Of a stretch of DNA of 64,000 bases, positions 11,546 through 23,259 are shown in pieces (position 1 is the stretch's first letter; every line of letters starts with the position of its first letter). This DNA is from Solanum dulcamara. Lineage: Eukaryota; Streptophyta; Magnoliopsida; Solanales; Solanaceae. The translations under genes were made by a program, and so were the position numbers. The notes beneath the pieces are model-generated. The model was not told the DNA's origin. It saw nothing but the letters and a program-made list of their open reading frames with translations, and did not search any database. The stretch is from assembly GCF_947179165.1 (NCBI RefSeq), contig NC_077238.1, positions 38,739,793 through 38,803,792 on the forward strand, in the 5' to 3' direction.

Positions 11546-13194
11546 TGTAACATCCCTCAAAATGTTCATAAGTGCCTTAAGAATGCCATGGGATTAGGCC
11601 GCTCATGTAACGCATTATTCTTAATCTTTTTGGAAAATTCAAGTTTTGAATATTAACCACGGAGTTAAAACTTGTAGGAAAATAGTTTCGGTGGACTTTT
11701 ACAACTCGTAGATTGAAAGATATATTTCTCATGGAATTGCGCAAACCAGTAAGGTGTGTGAAAACTCCGCGATGCGGACTTGCTTGCCTTCACGTCGCGG
11801 ACCTGGCGATGATTTTTTGGCCGAATTTAGTTTTTATCAAGGAAACTTTAGACTTTTCTCTAATTGTTAGCTAATGAACCTAGACGTTTTTAGGACCTAA
11901 TTCAACTTTATAAATTAACCTAAATCCTTAATTCTATTCATTCTTCTACAATTCACCTATTCAAATATTTTTCTCTCTACAAAAGACTCTCAAGGGCTTC
12001 ATTGAAGACTTCAAGTAAATTCACTCAAGCTCTCCATCAAAACTCTTAAGTTCTTCCAAATTGATTGGTGTTCTCACTTAAGTTATGAAGTAAGGTGACT
12101 TAGTACCCTATGTGATGAACTAAGGCCTAAGAGGTGACTTAGGGCTCTATATGGATACCTAAGTCCTAACAATATGAATTATGCAAATATGATTGTAATG
12201 ATGAAAGGACAATTCTCATATTACGACTATGTTATAAAAATGCGCTACTCTATGATTTCAAACCTATGATCATGACTATGATATATGAAATTATGATTTC
12301 TATGTTATGCATGTATTCCGTGGGATTCAACTTAACACCGAGTGGAGTTGAGGTAGGGGCCCTACCAAAAGCCTTAGTAGCAGCCTCATGTCCCATAAAC
12401 TATGTGCCACCGTAGGTTGCATTTATGGCCTAGCTATTAGATCCACATATAGCATATGTATGACTAGCCTAGTGGGGTAGAGTCTACCTTGGCAAGTAGA
12501 TTCCCCCTTTTCTTCGTTGTATAGGGTGAAAACGGGATTCCATGTTATGGCTAGCATAGTATTATTGCCGGTTATAGTTCCTATCCCACATATGTATGAT
12601 CTCTTATGTATGCTTTAATTTTACATTATATTTTTTAAATGCTTGGATCAATATGATTTTCTCGTGTCTTTACTTACCTTATTTTATCATGTGATTTACT
12701 TGAATATTGCATTCCATGATTTATGTTGCATGTCGCGCCCTTATACTTAGTACATTCCAATGTACTAATGCATACTTTTTGCCTACATTGTCTTATAATG
12801 TAGGGATTGAGGTCAAAGATCATACTCATCTATGTGGCTAGTTAAGCTTTCCTATCCAGTGGTGTTTGTGGTGAGTCCTCATTTATCGGGGACTAGTTAT
12901 CGAGTTATTTATTATTTTTAAAGACTTTTGCTATATTTCATATTGAGGGTGAGCTAGTGACATAACTTAGGCCTCGCCCATATTCATGAGTAGAGGCATC
13001 TAGTTGGATAAATGTTTTGAGTTTATGTTGTCATGTGATGTTCTTAAATTTCTATTCATAGTTTAGATTCTATTATGATATTTCCGCTTTTTTTTTACCT
13101 TATGTATGCTTATAATATGTACAAAAGGCTTGGTTGGAGCCCTTCGGGGTTTCAATTTCCATGTTATGACTAGGCCCTAGGTCGAGTCATGACA
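11546..13194 (+). repeat. E4 first LTR (1.65 kb, lacks a 408-bp segment)
   Basis: It starts TGTAACATCCC and ends GTCATGACA. A TATA-box candidate TATAAAT is at 11909-11915. At 12082/12083 it lacks the 408 bp that the middle LTR has at 18768-19175. The missing part begins GTATGTGG and ends ACAAG, with AAG at both edges. The rest aligns with the other two LTRs, including the repeats built on GGTGACTTAGGGC near 12090-12170. No gene is present. Confidence 0.92.
11909..11915 (+). promoter_or_regulatory. TATA-box candidate in E4 LTR
   Basis: TATAAAT in an AT-rich setting, conserved at 18594-18600 and 28150-28156 in the other two E4 LTRs. The position suits the U3/R border. A start site about 30 bp downstream is inferred, not seen. 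Confidence 0.55.
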
Positions 13195-13198
13195 AATT

Positions 13199-13210
13199 TG
13201 GTATCAGAAC
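13199..13210 (+). other. E4 primer binding site, first copy
   Basis: TGGTATCAGAAC begins 5 bases after the LTR end. It is complementary to the 3' end of initiator Met tRNA except for one change from the usual TGGTATCAGAGC. It primes minus-strand DNA synthesis. Confidence 0.9.
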
Positions 13211-13420
13211 ATAAGGTTTTTCTTTTCAAAGTGTCCTAGGGTGTCCAACATGCCGTGTAGAGTAGAGTCTTATGCATGGGTGTGAATCATGCCACACTTA
13301 TGAGTAGGAGGCTGTGAGGCATTTTAAGAATTCTCACTTCTTTCATGATCCACGTAATGCCATAGAGTTTATCATAAGACTTATTTTCCCTAATGATATT
13401 TTTTTATGATTTTCAGAAAT

Positions 13421-14520
13421 ATGGCTCCAAGAAGACCACTATTTCCAAGGGGAAATAATGTTAATGAAGCCCAAGCTCCCTTGGCTCCTTAATACAATGG
13501 TCCCCTATAAGAACAAGTGACTAATGCAGAGTTTTGAACCTTCATTACTATGCTAGCCTGAGTAGTGACCAATCATGGTGTTGTGACTCCTCTTAATGCT
13601 CCTACTCCAGCCTTAAAAGTAAAGTACTTTGCACAAATGAATCCTCTAGAGTTTCATGGCTCAAAAGTTGATGAGGATCCTCTAGAGTTCATTGATGAGG
13701 TCTACAAGATAGTGATTATTATAGGGGTGACTTTGGAAGAAAAAGCAGAATTGGCAGCTTACCAACTTTAGGGTACTTCTCAAATATGGTATACTCAATG
13801 GAAGTTGGAGAGGGTGGATGAAGGTCCTATTGAATAGGAATTTTTCAAACTTGCTTTTCTTGATCACTTTTTCCCTCTTTAGTTAAGGGAACCTAAAGTG
13901 TTGGAGTTCATAAATCTTCGACAAGGAATATGGGGATGAGGGACTATGCCCTCAAGTTTACTAAGCTCTCCAAGTATGCTCCTTCATTGGTTGCTGATCC
14001 ACTTGCCCGAAGGAGTAAAATCATAATGGATGTGTCCGAATTAGTTGCTAAGGAATGTCGCACCGCTATGCTTGTTGAGAAAATGGTACATATCTCAGCT
14101 CATGACTTTTACCGAAAAAAATTGAAGGAGAAAAGCTCAAGGAAATGAGGATGAAGGATTCTAAAAGGGCCCGATATGAAGGTGGGTTTTCTATTGCTAG
14201 GACCGTTGTTAGTAGTGGACACTCTCAATAAGGCCAAAGCTCTGGGAAGAAGTTTGCTAAGGATAGAGTACCATACCTTAAAGCTTAAGGAGAAGGAGGT
14301 GTAAATGTTAGTAACTCTTATTTTCCTAAGTGTGCAAAGTGTGAAAGTAATTATGGAAGAAAGTGCTAAATGGGAAATGGTGCTTGTTATGTAAGTGGAA
14401 AGATGGGGCCATAAGATATTTGAGTGCCCTCTTGTTGCCAACAAGGGTAGAGAAGGTCATCCTCTAGAAGGACAAGTGCAACAAGGGGCCCAAGCTCAAC
14501 CTAATGGTGGCCAATGCAAC
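13421..14520 (+). pseudogene. E4 gag, first copy, broken
   Basis: Gag is the capsid/nucleocapsid protein. The start is taken at ATG 13421 (MAPRRPLFPRG). It lies 4 bases after a TTTTCAG that resembles a splice acceptor. A capsid-like stretch containing MNPLEFHGSKVDEDP and the FIDEVYKI motif runs at about 13640-13770. REPKVLEF and MGMRDYALKFTKLSKYA follow at 13880-13980 in a shifted frame. A degraded zinc knuckle lies at about 14333-14425. In-frame stops appear early (TAA in LAP*YNG near 13490) and frameshifts occur near 13930. Not functional. Confidence 0.85.
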
Positions 14521-17500
14521 AAATGATTCTATGCTCTTTATGCTAGGCAAGATATTGATGAGTCTCCTGATGTGGTCAAGAGTATGTTATGAGTCTTTAA
14601 CTTTGATGTTTATGCATTGCTTGATCCGGGTACCAACTTGTCTTTTGTTACTCCTTACATTGCTATGAGATTTGATGTGCACCCCTAAGTGTTCATAGAA
14701 CCTTTTTTGGTTTATAGTCCCGTAGGTGATCTAGTATTAGCCAAAAGAGATTATAGAAATTATCCCGTATAGGTCTTGCATAGAGTTATTCCATATGACC
14801 TTGTGGAACTTGATATGACTGATTTTCACATTACTCTTAGTATGGATTGGTTATATGCTGCTTACGCATCTATATGTTATAGGACTCGTATGGTTAAGTT
14901 TCACTTTCCTACTGAGCATATTCTTGAATGGAAGGATAATGATTCAGTGGTCAAGGGTCAATTTATATCATGTATTAAGGCCCAAAAAATAATTTCCAAA
15001 GGGTGAATTTATCATATTGTGCGAGTTAGGGACATCAATTCTAAAACTCCTACTCTTGAGTCAGTCCCTATAGTTAAGGAGTTCTTCGATGTGTTTCTTG
15101 ATGATTTGTCCGGTATTTCTCCCAAAAAGAAAAATTAACTTTGGCATAGATCTCCTTCCCAATACCCAACCTATTTCTATTCCTTTACTATATAGATCCA
15201 ACGGAACTTAAGGAGTTGAAAGAAAAATTGAAGGATTTGTTGGATAAAGGTTTTATAAGACCAAGTATTTCACCATCGGGTTCTCTCATGTTATTTGTTA
15301 AGAAGAAAGATAGGTCACTCCAAATATTTATAGACTATCGGCAATTGAATAAGGTCACCATAAAGAACAAATATCCAATTCTAAGGATAGATGACTTGTT
15401 TGATCAATTACAAGGAGCAAGCTACTTTTCTAAGATTGACCTTCCTTCCAGTTATCATCATTAGGGGGTAAGGAAGTGCGATATTCCCAAAATAGGTTTT
15501 TGGACAAGGTATGGTCATTTTGAATTTGTATTAATGTCATTCAGTTTGACTAATGCTCCCTGTATATTCATGTATTTGATCAATTGTATTTTCTAGCCAT
15601 ATTTGGACATGTTTGTAGTGGTGTTCATTGATGATATCTTTATTTATTCTCGAAATGAGGAAGATCATATGGGTCACTTGAAGATTATGTTTCAAATATT
15701 GAGAGAAAAGACATTATTCACTAAATTTAGTAAGTGCAAATTTTAGCTGAGGAGGTTGCATTTTTTGGCCATATGGTGTCCGGTGATGGGATTAAAGTAG
15801 ATCTAAAGAAAATGAAGGCGGTTATGAATTGGCCTAGACCATTATCTCCTATGGACATTAAAAGCTTTTTGGTCTTAGCCGGATACTATAGAAGGTTTGA
15901 TCAAGGGTTCTCATTTATTGTTTTGCCTTTAACTAAGTTGACACAAAAGAAGGCAAAATTCCAATGGTCGGAAAAATATGAGAAAAGTTTCCAAATATTG
16001 AATGATCATCTTCCGTCGACTCCTATTTTGACATTTCTCGAAGGTTCGGATGGGTTTGTTGTTTATTGTAATGCTTTATGTGTTGGTTTGGGTTGTGTCT
16101 TGATGCAACATGGTAAGGTTATAGCCTATGCCTTTAGACAGCTTAAAGTGCTTGAAAGGAACTATCCAACCCATGATCTCAAACTTGCAATAGTTGTGTT
16201 TGCGTTGAAAATTTAGCATCATTATCTTTATGGGGTGCATGTTGATGTGTTTACCGACCATAAAAGCTTGCAATATGTGTTTAGTCAAAGAGACTTGTAA
16301 CTTAGGCAAAGAAGGTGGCTTGAAATCTTAAAAGACTATGATGTGAGCGTATTATACCATCCAGGTAAGGCAAATATTGTAGCCGATGCTCTTAGTCAGT
16401 TGTCTATGGGTAGTGTTGCACATATTGAGGAAGGTAAAAGGGAATTGGTTAAAGAGGTCCATAGATTAGCACGTTTAGGTGTACGTTTGGATGATTCTAA
16501 TGATGTAGGTGTTCTTATACATAATGTTCGTTATTGTCTCTTGTGGCAGATGTTAACGCCAAACAAGACAATGACTCAATTTTTGTCGAATTGAAGAAGT
16601 CGGTTGCCAAAAAATCCATTGAGTCTTTCTCCCTAGGAGAAGATGTGGTACTACATTACCAAGGTCATTTGTGTGTTCCAAATGTTGATGGATTAAGAGA
16701 GTTAATATGGAATGAGGCCCATAGTTCTCAGTATTAAATTTATCCGGGATCCACCAAGATGTATCATGACTTGAGGGAAGTGTATTGGTGGAATGGCATG
16801 AAGAAGGATATAGCAGAGTTCATGTCTAAGTGTCTTAATTGTCAATAAGTGAAAGTTGAACATCAAAGGATGGGAAATCTAGCTCAAGAAATCGAAATTC
16901 CAACATAGAAGTGGGAAGATGTGAATATGGACTTTGTCATAGGTTTGCCTCGTAATAGAATACAACATGATTCTTTTTGGGTTATTGTGGACCGAATGAC
17001 CAAATCGACATATTTTCGACCGGTCAAGACTTCTTATGGTGCCGAAGATTATGCTAAGTTGTATATTCGTGAACTTGTGAAACTTCATGGTGTTCCTTTG
17101 TCGATTATTTCGGATAGAGGTACTCAATTTAGTTCACATTTTTGGAAGTCATTTTAGAGAGGTCTTGGGACTAAAGTCAAGCTAAATACCGCTTTCAATC
17201 CTCAAATAGATAGACAAGCCGAAAGAACAATTCAAACATTAGAGGATATGTTAAGGCATGTGTGATTGATCTTAGAGGAAGTTGGGATGACCATTTTCCA
17301 TTGATTGAGTTCGCCTGCAATAATAGTTATCACTCTAGTATCCAAATGGCTCCTTTTGAAGCCTTGTACAAGAGAAGATGTAGGTCTTCAGTGGGGTGGT
17401 TTGAAATAGGTGAGATGGCATTAATTGGTCCATATTTGGTAGTTGATGCAAGGGAGAAAGTAAGGCTCATAAGAGAAAGATTGAAAATAGCTCAAATTCA

Positions 17501-17975
17501 TCAAAAGTCCTATTCAGACACTAGGAGGAGAGAGCTTAAATTTGATATGGATGATATGGTGTATTTGAAGATTTCACCTATGAAAGGGGTAATTCCGGTG
17601 TGGTAAGAAAGGGAAGTTGAGCCCTAGATATATAGGACCCTATAGGATATTGAAGCACATTGGCAAAGTAGCATATGAGTTAGACTTTTCACTAAAGTTG
17701 GCTTTGGTTCATCCGCTATTTCATGAGTTAATGTTGAGGAAGTTTGTAGGTGATCCAAATTCTATTGTGTCAATAGAGGATGTAAGTATTAAAGAAAATT
17801 TCACTTATGAGGATGTCCCGACTGAGATTTTACACCAAGTAAAGAGGGTAAGAAATAAGACATTGCATCCGTCAAAGTGTTACGAAGGAATCAACAAGTA
17901 GAGAGTGCTACGTAGGAAGTGGAATCAGACATGATGGAGCATTATCCGTATCTCTTGACTTTCACTAGATCCTAA
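14521..17975 (+). pseudogene. E4 pol, first copy: PR-RT-RNH-INT-chromodomain, broken
   Basis: The protease motif LLDPGTNLSF (about 14618-14647) is intact, but TAA at 14686-14688 follows. RT spans about 15130-15730 with FIDD at 15624-15635. At 15741-15746 the usual EFWL reads F-stop and the frame shifts, so the next reading starts at 15734. RNase H runs at about 16040-16500 (VYCNA, where the family has VYCDAS). Integrase has the HHCC region near 16700-16850, TAA at 16846-16848, TAG at 16906-16908 in the usual TWKWED, MDFVIGLP, SDRGTQF near 17112-17135 and QAERTIQ near 17215. A damaged chromodomain ends at TAA 17973-17975. Four of these lesions recur in the second copy. Confidence 0.9.
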
Positions 17976-18230
17976 AGATACTAAGTTATTCATGATCAAA
18001 TCGATTAAACTCCTACGTTTCATTTTCATATGTCATTCATATGTATATACGATTTATGAAAATGATTTTTCTCAAGGACTATGTCTTATGTTAAGTATGA
18101 AGTTTACATGTTCTATCCATTTTTCAAAGTGTCCTCATGTCCATGTTGGGTTTCTAAGTCCTTTTTTTCTTTGTCCTTCCTATATTAGTTGGATCTCATT
18201 CGAGGATGAATGTTCCCAAGGGGGAGATAT
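17976..18230 (+). other. E4 3' untranslated region and polypurine tract, first copy
   Basis: Non-coding. It ends with AAGGGGGAGA (about 18219-18228) directly before the next LTR. A near-identical stretch stands at 27532-27786. Confidence 0.8.
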
Positions 18231-19662
18231 TGTAATATCCCTCAAAATTCTCATAAGTGCCTTAAGAATGGCTTAGGATTAAGTCTCTCATGTAACGCAT
18301 TATCCTTAATATTTTAGGAAAATATAAGTTCGAAATATCGACCAGGGGGTCAAAACTTGCAGGAAAATAGTTTTGGTGGATTTTTAGTACCCATAGATTA
18401 AAATATAGATTTCTCAACGAACTGCGCAAACCAGTAAGGTGCGCGAGAATTCCGCATCGCGGACTTGCTTGCCTCTGTGTCACGGACCTAGCGATGATTT
18501 TCTGGCCGAATTCAGTTCTTATCAAAGGAACTTTAGACTTCTCTCTAATTGTTACCTAATGAACCTAGACATTTTTAGGACCTAATTCAACTCTATAAAT
18601 TAATGTAAACCCCTAATTTTATTCATTCTTCTACAATTCACCTTCTCAAATATTTTTCTCTCTACAAAAGACTCTCAAGGGCTCCATTGAAGACTTCAAG
18701 TAAATTTACTCAAACTCTCCATCAAAACTCCCAAGTTCTTCCAAATTTATTGGTGTTCTCACTTAAGGTATGTGGGTATTGATTCATGGATTCTTTCATC
18801 CATGACGCCCAATCAATTTCTCACGTTTTCTATCAAATTAAAGTATGGTATTTTGTAGGTTTTATGATCTCTATTCCTATTGAATGAATTAATATTCAAA
18901 GAATGTTTATGAGTCTATTTTGATAAAAATTGATTCCTATTGCATTAAATTAAAGATTTTTTCTATGAATTCTCCTATTTTGATCTTTAGGGTTCATGAT
19001 ATAAAATATGAGTATTTTCAATTATACTTCCTAATGATATTATCTATATGAATTATGTATGGTCTATATAAAGTCTATGATCATGCATGTTTTCAAGTCA
19101 ATTACATGATTTTCAAAGTCAATTGATTATGCAATTGAGTTCTACTCTAAGTTCAAGGTATGAATTTCATACAAGTTATGAAGTAAGGTGACTTAGCGCC
19201 CTATGTGGTGACCTACGGCCTAAGAGGTGACTTAGGGCTCTAAGTGGATACCTAAGGCCTAACGATATGAATTATGCAAATATGATTGTAATGATGAAAG
19301 GACAATTCTTATATTACATGTATGTTATGAAAATGCGCTACTTTATGATTTCAAACCTATGATCATAACTATGATATATGAAATTATGATTTCTATGCTA
19401 TGAATGTATTCCGTGGTATTTGACTTTGTTCCGAGTGGAGTTGAGGTGGGGGCCCTACCAAAATCCTTAGTAGCAGCCTAATGTCCCATAAACTACGTGC
19501 CATCATAGGTTGTCTTTATGGCCTCGCTATTGGATCCACATATAGCGTATTTATGACCCACCTAGCAAGGTAGGGGCCACCTTTGCAAGTAGATTCCCCC
19601 TTTTCTTCGTTGTATGGGGAGACAACGGGATTCCATGTTATAGCTCACATGGTCTTATTGTC

Positions 19663-20346
19663 TGTCATGACCCAACCCCGTAGGCTGCAACTGGGGTTTG
19701 ACCTCGACCCCCGTATATATATCTATCAGCTGTGGTCAAGTCAAATTGGAACCCCAATGGGTATAATATTTTCATACACATATAGCTTCTTTTATCATAA
19801 CATGGAAGGGCACGCAAGCCGATAAGGCTGCCATACATATAAACCTTTACAATATTTCATATAGACCCAGCAGAACAAAACTTACACATACAACTCACAT
19901 ATATATATCTATAGACCTCTAAGAGTAGTGACACTAATATATGGTAGGACAAGGCCCCCACCATACCTCTATACAACCAAAAGTAATATGTACATCAAGG
20001 ATCAGAACCAAAACTAGGCTCTAATCTAATGGAGCTTCTTCCAAATTGGTTGGGCAGAATCCTAGGCTAGCGGACTCCCAAAACCTGTACCTGTACTACG
20101 GGCATGAAACGCAGCCCCCCATGAAAGAGGGGTCAGTACGATATATGTACTAAGTATGTAAAACATAACATAATACAACTGGAAGCATATCTGAAACAGA
20201 GAGGAAGGAGATAAAATATCAAATCAGAAACTTGTACCTAGGGAAGTAAAATCATGCATGCTCAAATTTTATAATATAGCCGGCCCTATCAGGGATTCGG
20301 TGAATCATATATGTAGAACCATCACCTCCTTATTATATTACATTAT

Positions 20347-20381
<35 letters not shown>

Positions 20382-22018
20382 CGGCCCGCTAGTGAGGGCG
20401 CGATGAACAATGTAGTGGAATTGAGCACAAATCCGATAACTGGCCTAGGACTCAGAGAAGAAGTGTTACAGTATACAGAGTAGAGTAGTGGGAAACAAAA
20501 CACAGTTTAAATCTTTATCTTAGACTCAATGAAGTCATCAAGCGAACCATCACTTGGAGATCAGGGTAGGAAGTATCTGACGTATACCCTGTAAATGTCA
20601 CTAAGGACTATGTAAAAAGTAGTTTTTGAAATCTTAGACATATACCAGTGTGAACTATCTTATAGAAGTCTGAGCATTGGTTATCTCAGAGCTTTTAAAA
20701 AAAAGAAGGGCTTTGTCTAATCAATCACTATACATTCATATAGAAGACTCAAGGAATAGGAGTTTAACTACTTTAAGAGTCTTAACATCTAGAAGTGATC
20801 AAGAGTCCTGAAGTCATATTCAGAACCTAAGAATGAAGTTGCACCAAAGCTTACATCATCCATAGTCTACATCTAAGACATGCTAAAAGAAAGAAGAGAT
20901 AGTTTCACATACCTCTTATGGGTTAATCACGTTCAAGCTCACTCCGTTATTCCTTTAACCTATTTAACATAAAAGTGACACTAATTTTAGTAGTCTTCGA
21001 CTGACTAACTTGTAACTCTATCACCAATAACTCATAGGAACTAATTCCTTATCTGCCTTTCTCGACTAGTCCCGACTAGTGTATTAGTAAGCTAGAAATT
21101 AAGGGAATTAGGGTAGAATCTCCTCTATAACTTTAACATCCCCGAGATTCAAACTCATCCACGGTGTCAACAACCATACTAAAAACAACAACCATCAGAA
21201 TATACATAATGAACTAGCCAAAATTACGCCTCAAAACTTCTCTAGCATGATTTAAACGCCGTGGCTGCTTGTTGTCTGTTTTGTGCTAAACCAAGCCATG
21301 ATTTTATACTACTAATACCTCCATATCATCGTGGTATACGCTAGATAAATAATTTATGGAATGAAATTGGGACTTACCCTTCTTTTCTCTCCTAGCAGTC
21401 GCCCTTTTCTCTCTTAGATTAGGGTTTGTTTTCCTTGGCTTTGGCTGATATTTTTTGATAAGAACTGAAATGAAGAGTCATATATTGCATATATATAGGT
21501 GTTCCTAGGAGGTGACATGTGTCATCCCTTAAGGGTGACACATGTCCATCCCCTATTAGGCCACCATACTATGCAATCAAGGAGGGGCTGCCACGTGGCA
21601 GTGGGGCCCACCTTCCCCCAAGCAGGTGGATTACCTTCTTTCTTGAGGTGCTGCCACATGTCACTCCTTCATTGGCTGCCACGTGTCATCTTTTCCCCTT
21701 CCTCGTAGGTTCATAATCTCATCCTATTTTAAGAGTCTATGTAATCCATGCTACGTAAGCTTGGTATATCCTCAAGTATCTTAAGTATGTAAAACTTTTA
21801 AGTTAGTAGCTTACGTAGGTAAATTGAGTCCTATGACTCATTATTGGGCCTCCAACTCCTTTCGGAGTCTTATAACTCTATTTCCAACCTTCTCTATTGT
21901 GGGGTGTCGCATTCTTCTTTCCTTAGCATTTTTTATGTGTGTGGACAGTAGGGGTATCATGGCCACTTTCACGAAGGTTAGGAACACGTTTTAAGATTAA
22001 AAAGTACGGGGTGTAACA
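19663..22018 (-). mobile_element. S1: solo LTR of the E7 family
   Basis: On the plus strand it begins TGTCATGACCC and ends GGTGTAACA. The exact 5-bp TSD TTGTC is at 19658-19662 and 22019-22023. There is no internal region, so this is a solo LTR left by LTR-LTR recombination. Its 2356 bp is shorter than the LTRs of E7. The two G-box palindromes of the family have decayed here to CATGTG forms (near 21513 and 21538), while a CCACGTGG is kept near 21591. The ORFs at 19583-19825 and 21499-21716 are not genes. Confidence 0.93.
20349..20378. repeat. (TA)n microsatellite
   Basis: About 15 uninterrupted TA units inside S1. E7's LTRs carry shorter AT runs at the matching place (near 52618-52630 and 60776-60790), so the tract grew within the LTR family. 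Confidence 0.9.
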
Positions 22019-22093
22019 TTGTCAATTATGGTTCCTATCCCAATTATGTATGATCTCTTATGTATGCTATTATTTTACATTATGTTTTTTAAA

Positions 22094-22552
22094 GGCCTAA
22101 CCCATCGATGGCCCCTCAAAGTTGGCACCAACTATCACTTAGACACCTCAACTAAGCTTTGTTCATTTTAGACACCTCAAGTAAGGTTCTGATATGTCAT
22201 TTTGACACTTTTTTTACCATCACTCAAATATCTAAAGTGTGTGTAATACACTTGACGCTGATGTATCAAAGTGACCAATTAAATGAAGAAACGTGACAGA
22301 TATATCAAAAATAATTTTAAAATAATGACTTTTGATTAGAAAAAAAGTGGTCATTAACTTCATTTAATTGGTCACTTTTACACATCAGCGGCAAGTGTAT
22401 TACACACACTTTAGATATTTAGGTGATTGTAAAAAAACGTATCAAAATGACACATCGGAACCTTACTTGAGGTGTCTAAAATGAACAAATCTTAGTTGAA
22501 GTGTCTAAGTGAAAGTTGGTGTCAACTTTGAGGGGCCCCGATGGGTTCCGCC
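22094..22552. mobile_element. Mutator-type MITE with about 195-bp inverted repeats
   Basis: A 459-bp element bounded by GGCCTAACCCATCG and CGATGGGTTCCGCC. Its left arm (22094-22288) and right arm (22358-22552) are inverted repeats over about 195 bp, with roughly 70 bp between them. The exact 9-bp TSD TTTTTTAAA lies at 22085-22093 and 22553-22561. The TSD length and GGC...GCC ends fit the Mutator superfamily. It encodes nothing and would need a transposase supplied in trans. It sits in the E4 middle LTR, about 70 bp beyond S1. Confidence 0.92.
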
Positions 22553-23119
22553 TTTTTTAAATGCTTGGGTCAATATGATTTTCTTATGTCTTTACTTACC
22601 TCATTTTATTATGTGATTTACTTGACCATTGCATTCCATGATTTACGTTGTATTTCACGCCCTCATGCTTAGTACATTCCAACGTACTAATATATACTTT
22701 TTGCCTACATTGTCTCATAATGTAGGGGTTGAGGTCAAAGATCATAAGCATCTACGTGGCTAGTTAAGCTTTTCTATCCAGCGGTGTTGTGGTGAGTCCA
22801 CATTTATTGGGGACTATTTATCGAGTTAGTTATTATTTTTAAAGACTTTTGCTATATTTTATATTAAAGGTGAGTTAGGGACATGTCTTAGCCACCGCCC
22901 ATATTCAAGAGTAAAGGCATCTAGTTGGACAAATATTTCGAGTTTATGTTGTCATGTGACGTTCTTAAATTTCTATTCATAGTTTAGATTCTCTTATAAT
23001 GTTTCTGCTTTTGCTTTACCTTATGTATGCTTATGATATATACAAGAGGCATGGTTGGAGCCCTTCGGGATTTCAATCACCGTGTTACAACTAGGCCCTA
23101 GGTCGGGTCGTGACAAACT

Positions 23120-23131
23120 TGGTATCAGAGC
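23120..23131 (+). other. E4 primer binding site, second copy
   Basis: TGGTATCAGAGC, a perfect match to the usual initiator Met tRNA primer site, 4 bases after the middle LTR. Confidence 0.93.
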
Positions 23132-23259
23132 ATAAGGATTTTCTTTTCAAAGTGTCCTAGGGTATACATCATGCTGCATCAAGTAGAGTCTTATTCATGA
23201 GTGTGAAGCACGCCACACTTATGAGTAGGAGGCTGTGAGGCATTTTAGGAATTCTCACT

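Larger units (their letters stand above)
18231..23115 (+). repeat. E4 middle LTR, carrying S1 and a MITE
   Basis: It starts TGTAATATCCC and ends TCGTGACA. It serves both as the 3' LTR of the first internal region and the 5' LTR of the second. The TATA candidate is at 18594-18600 and a donor-like AAG|GTATGTGGG is at 18765-18776. Solo LTR S1 (19663-22018) and the MITE (22094-22552) interrupt it. Subtracting both plus one TSD copy each leaves 2056 bp. The minus-strand ORF at 18262-18525 is a chance frame. Confidence 0.92.

Noticed and set aside
18262..18525. Minus-strand ORF repeated at 27818-28102 in E4 LTRs
   Set aside because: Conserved only because both are LTR copies. It spans the U3 start and carries no recognisable motif.
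23120..23131. TGGTATCAGAGC and its relatives as parts of tRNA genes
   Set aside because: These are primer binding sites immediately after LTR ends. No cloverleaf can be formed from the surrounding sequence.
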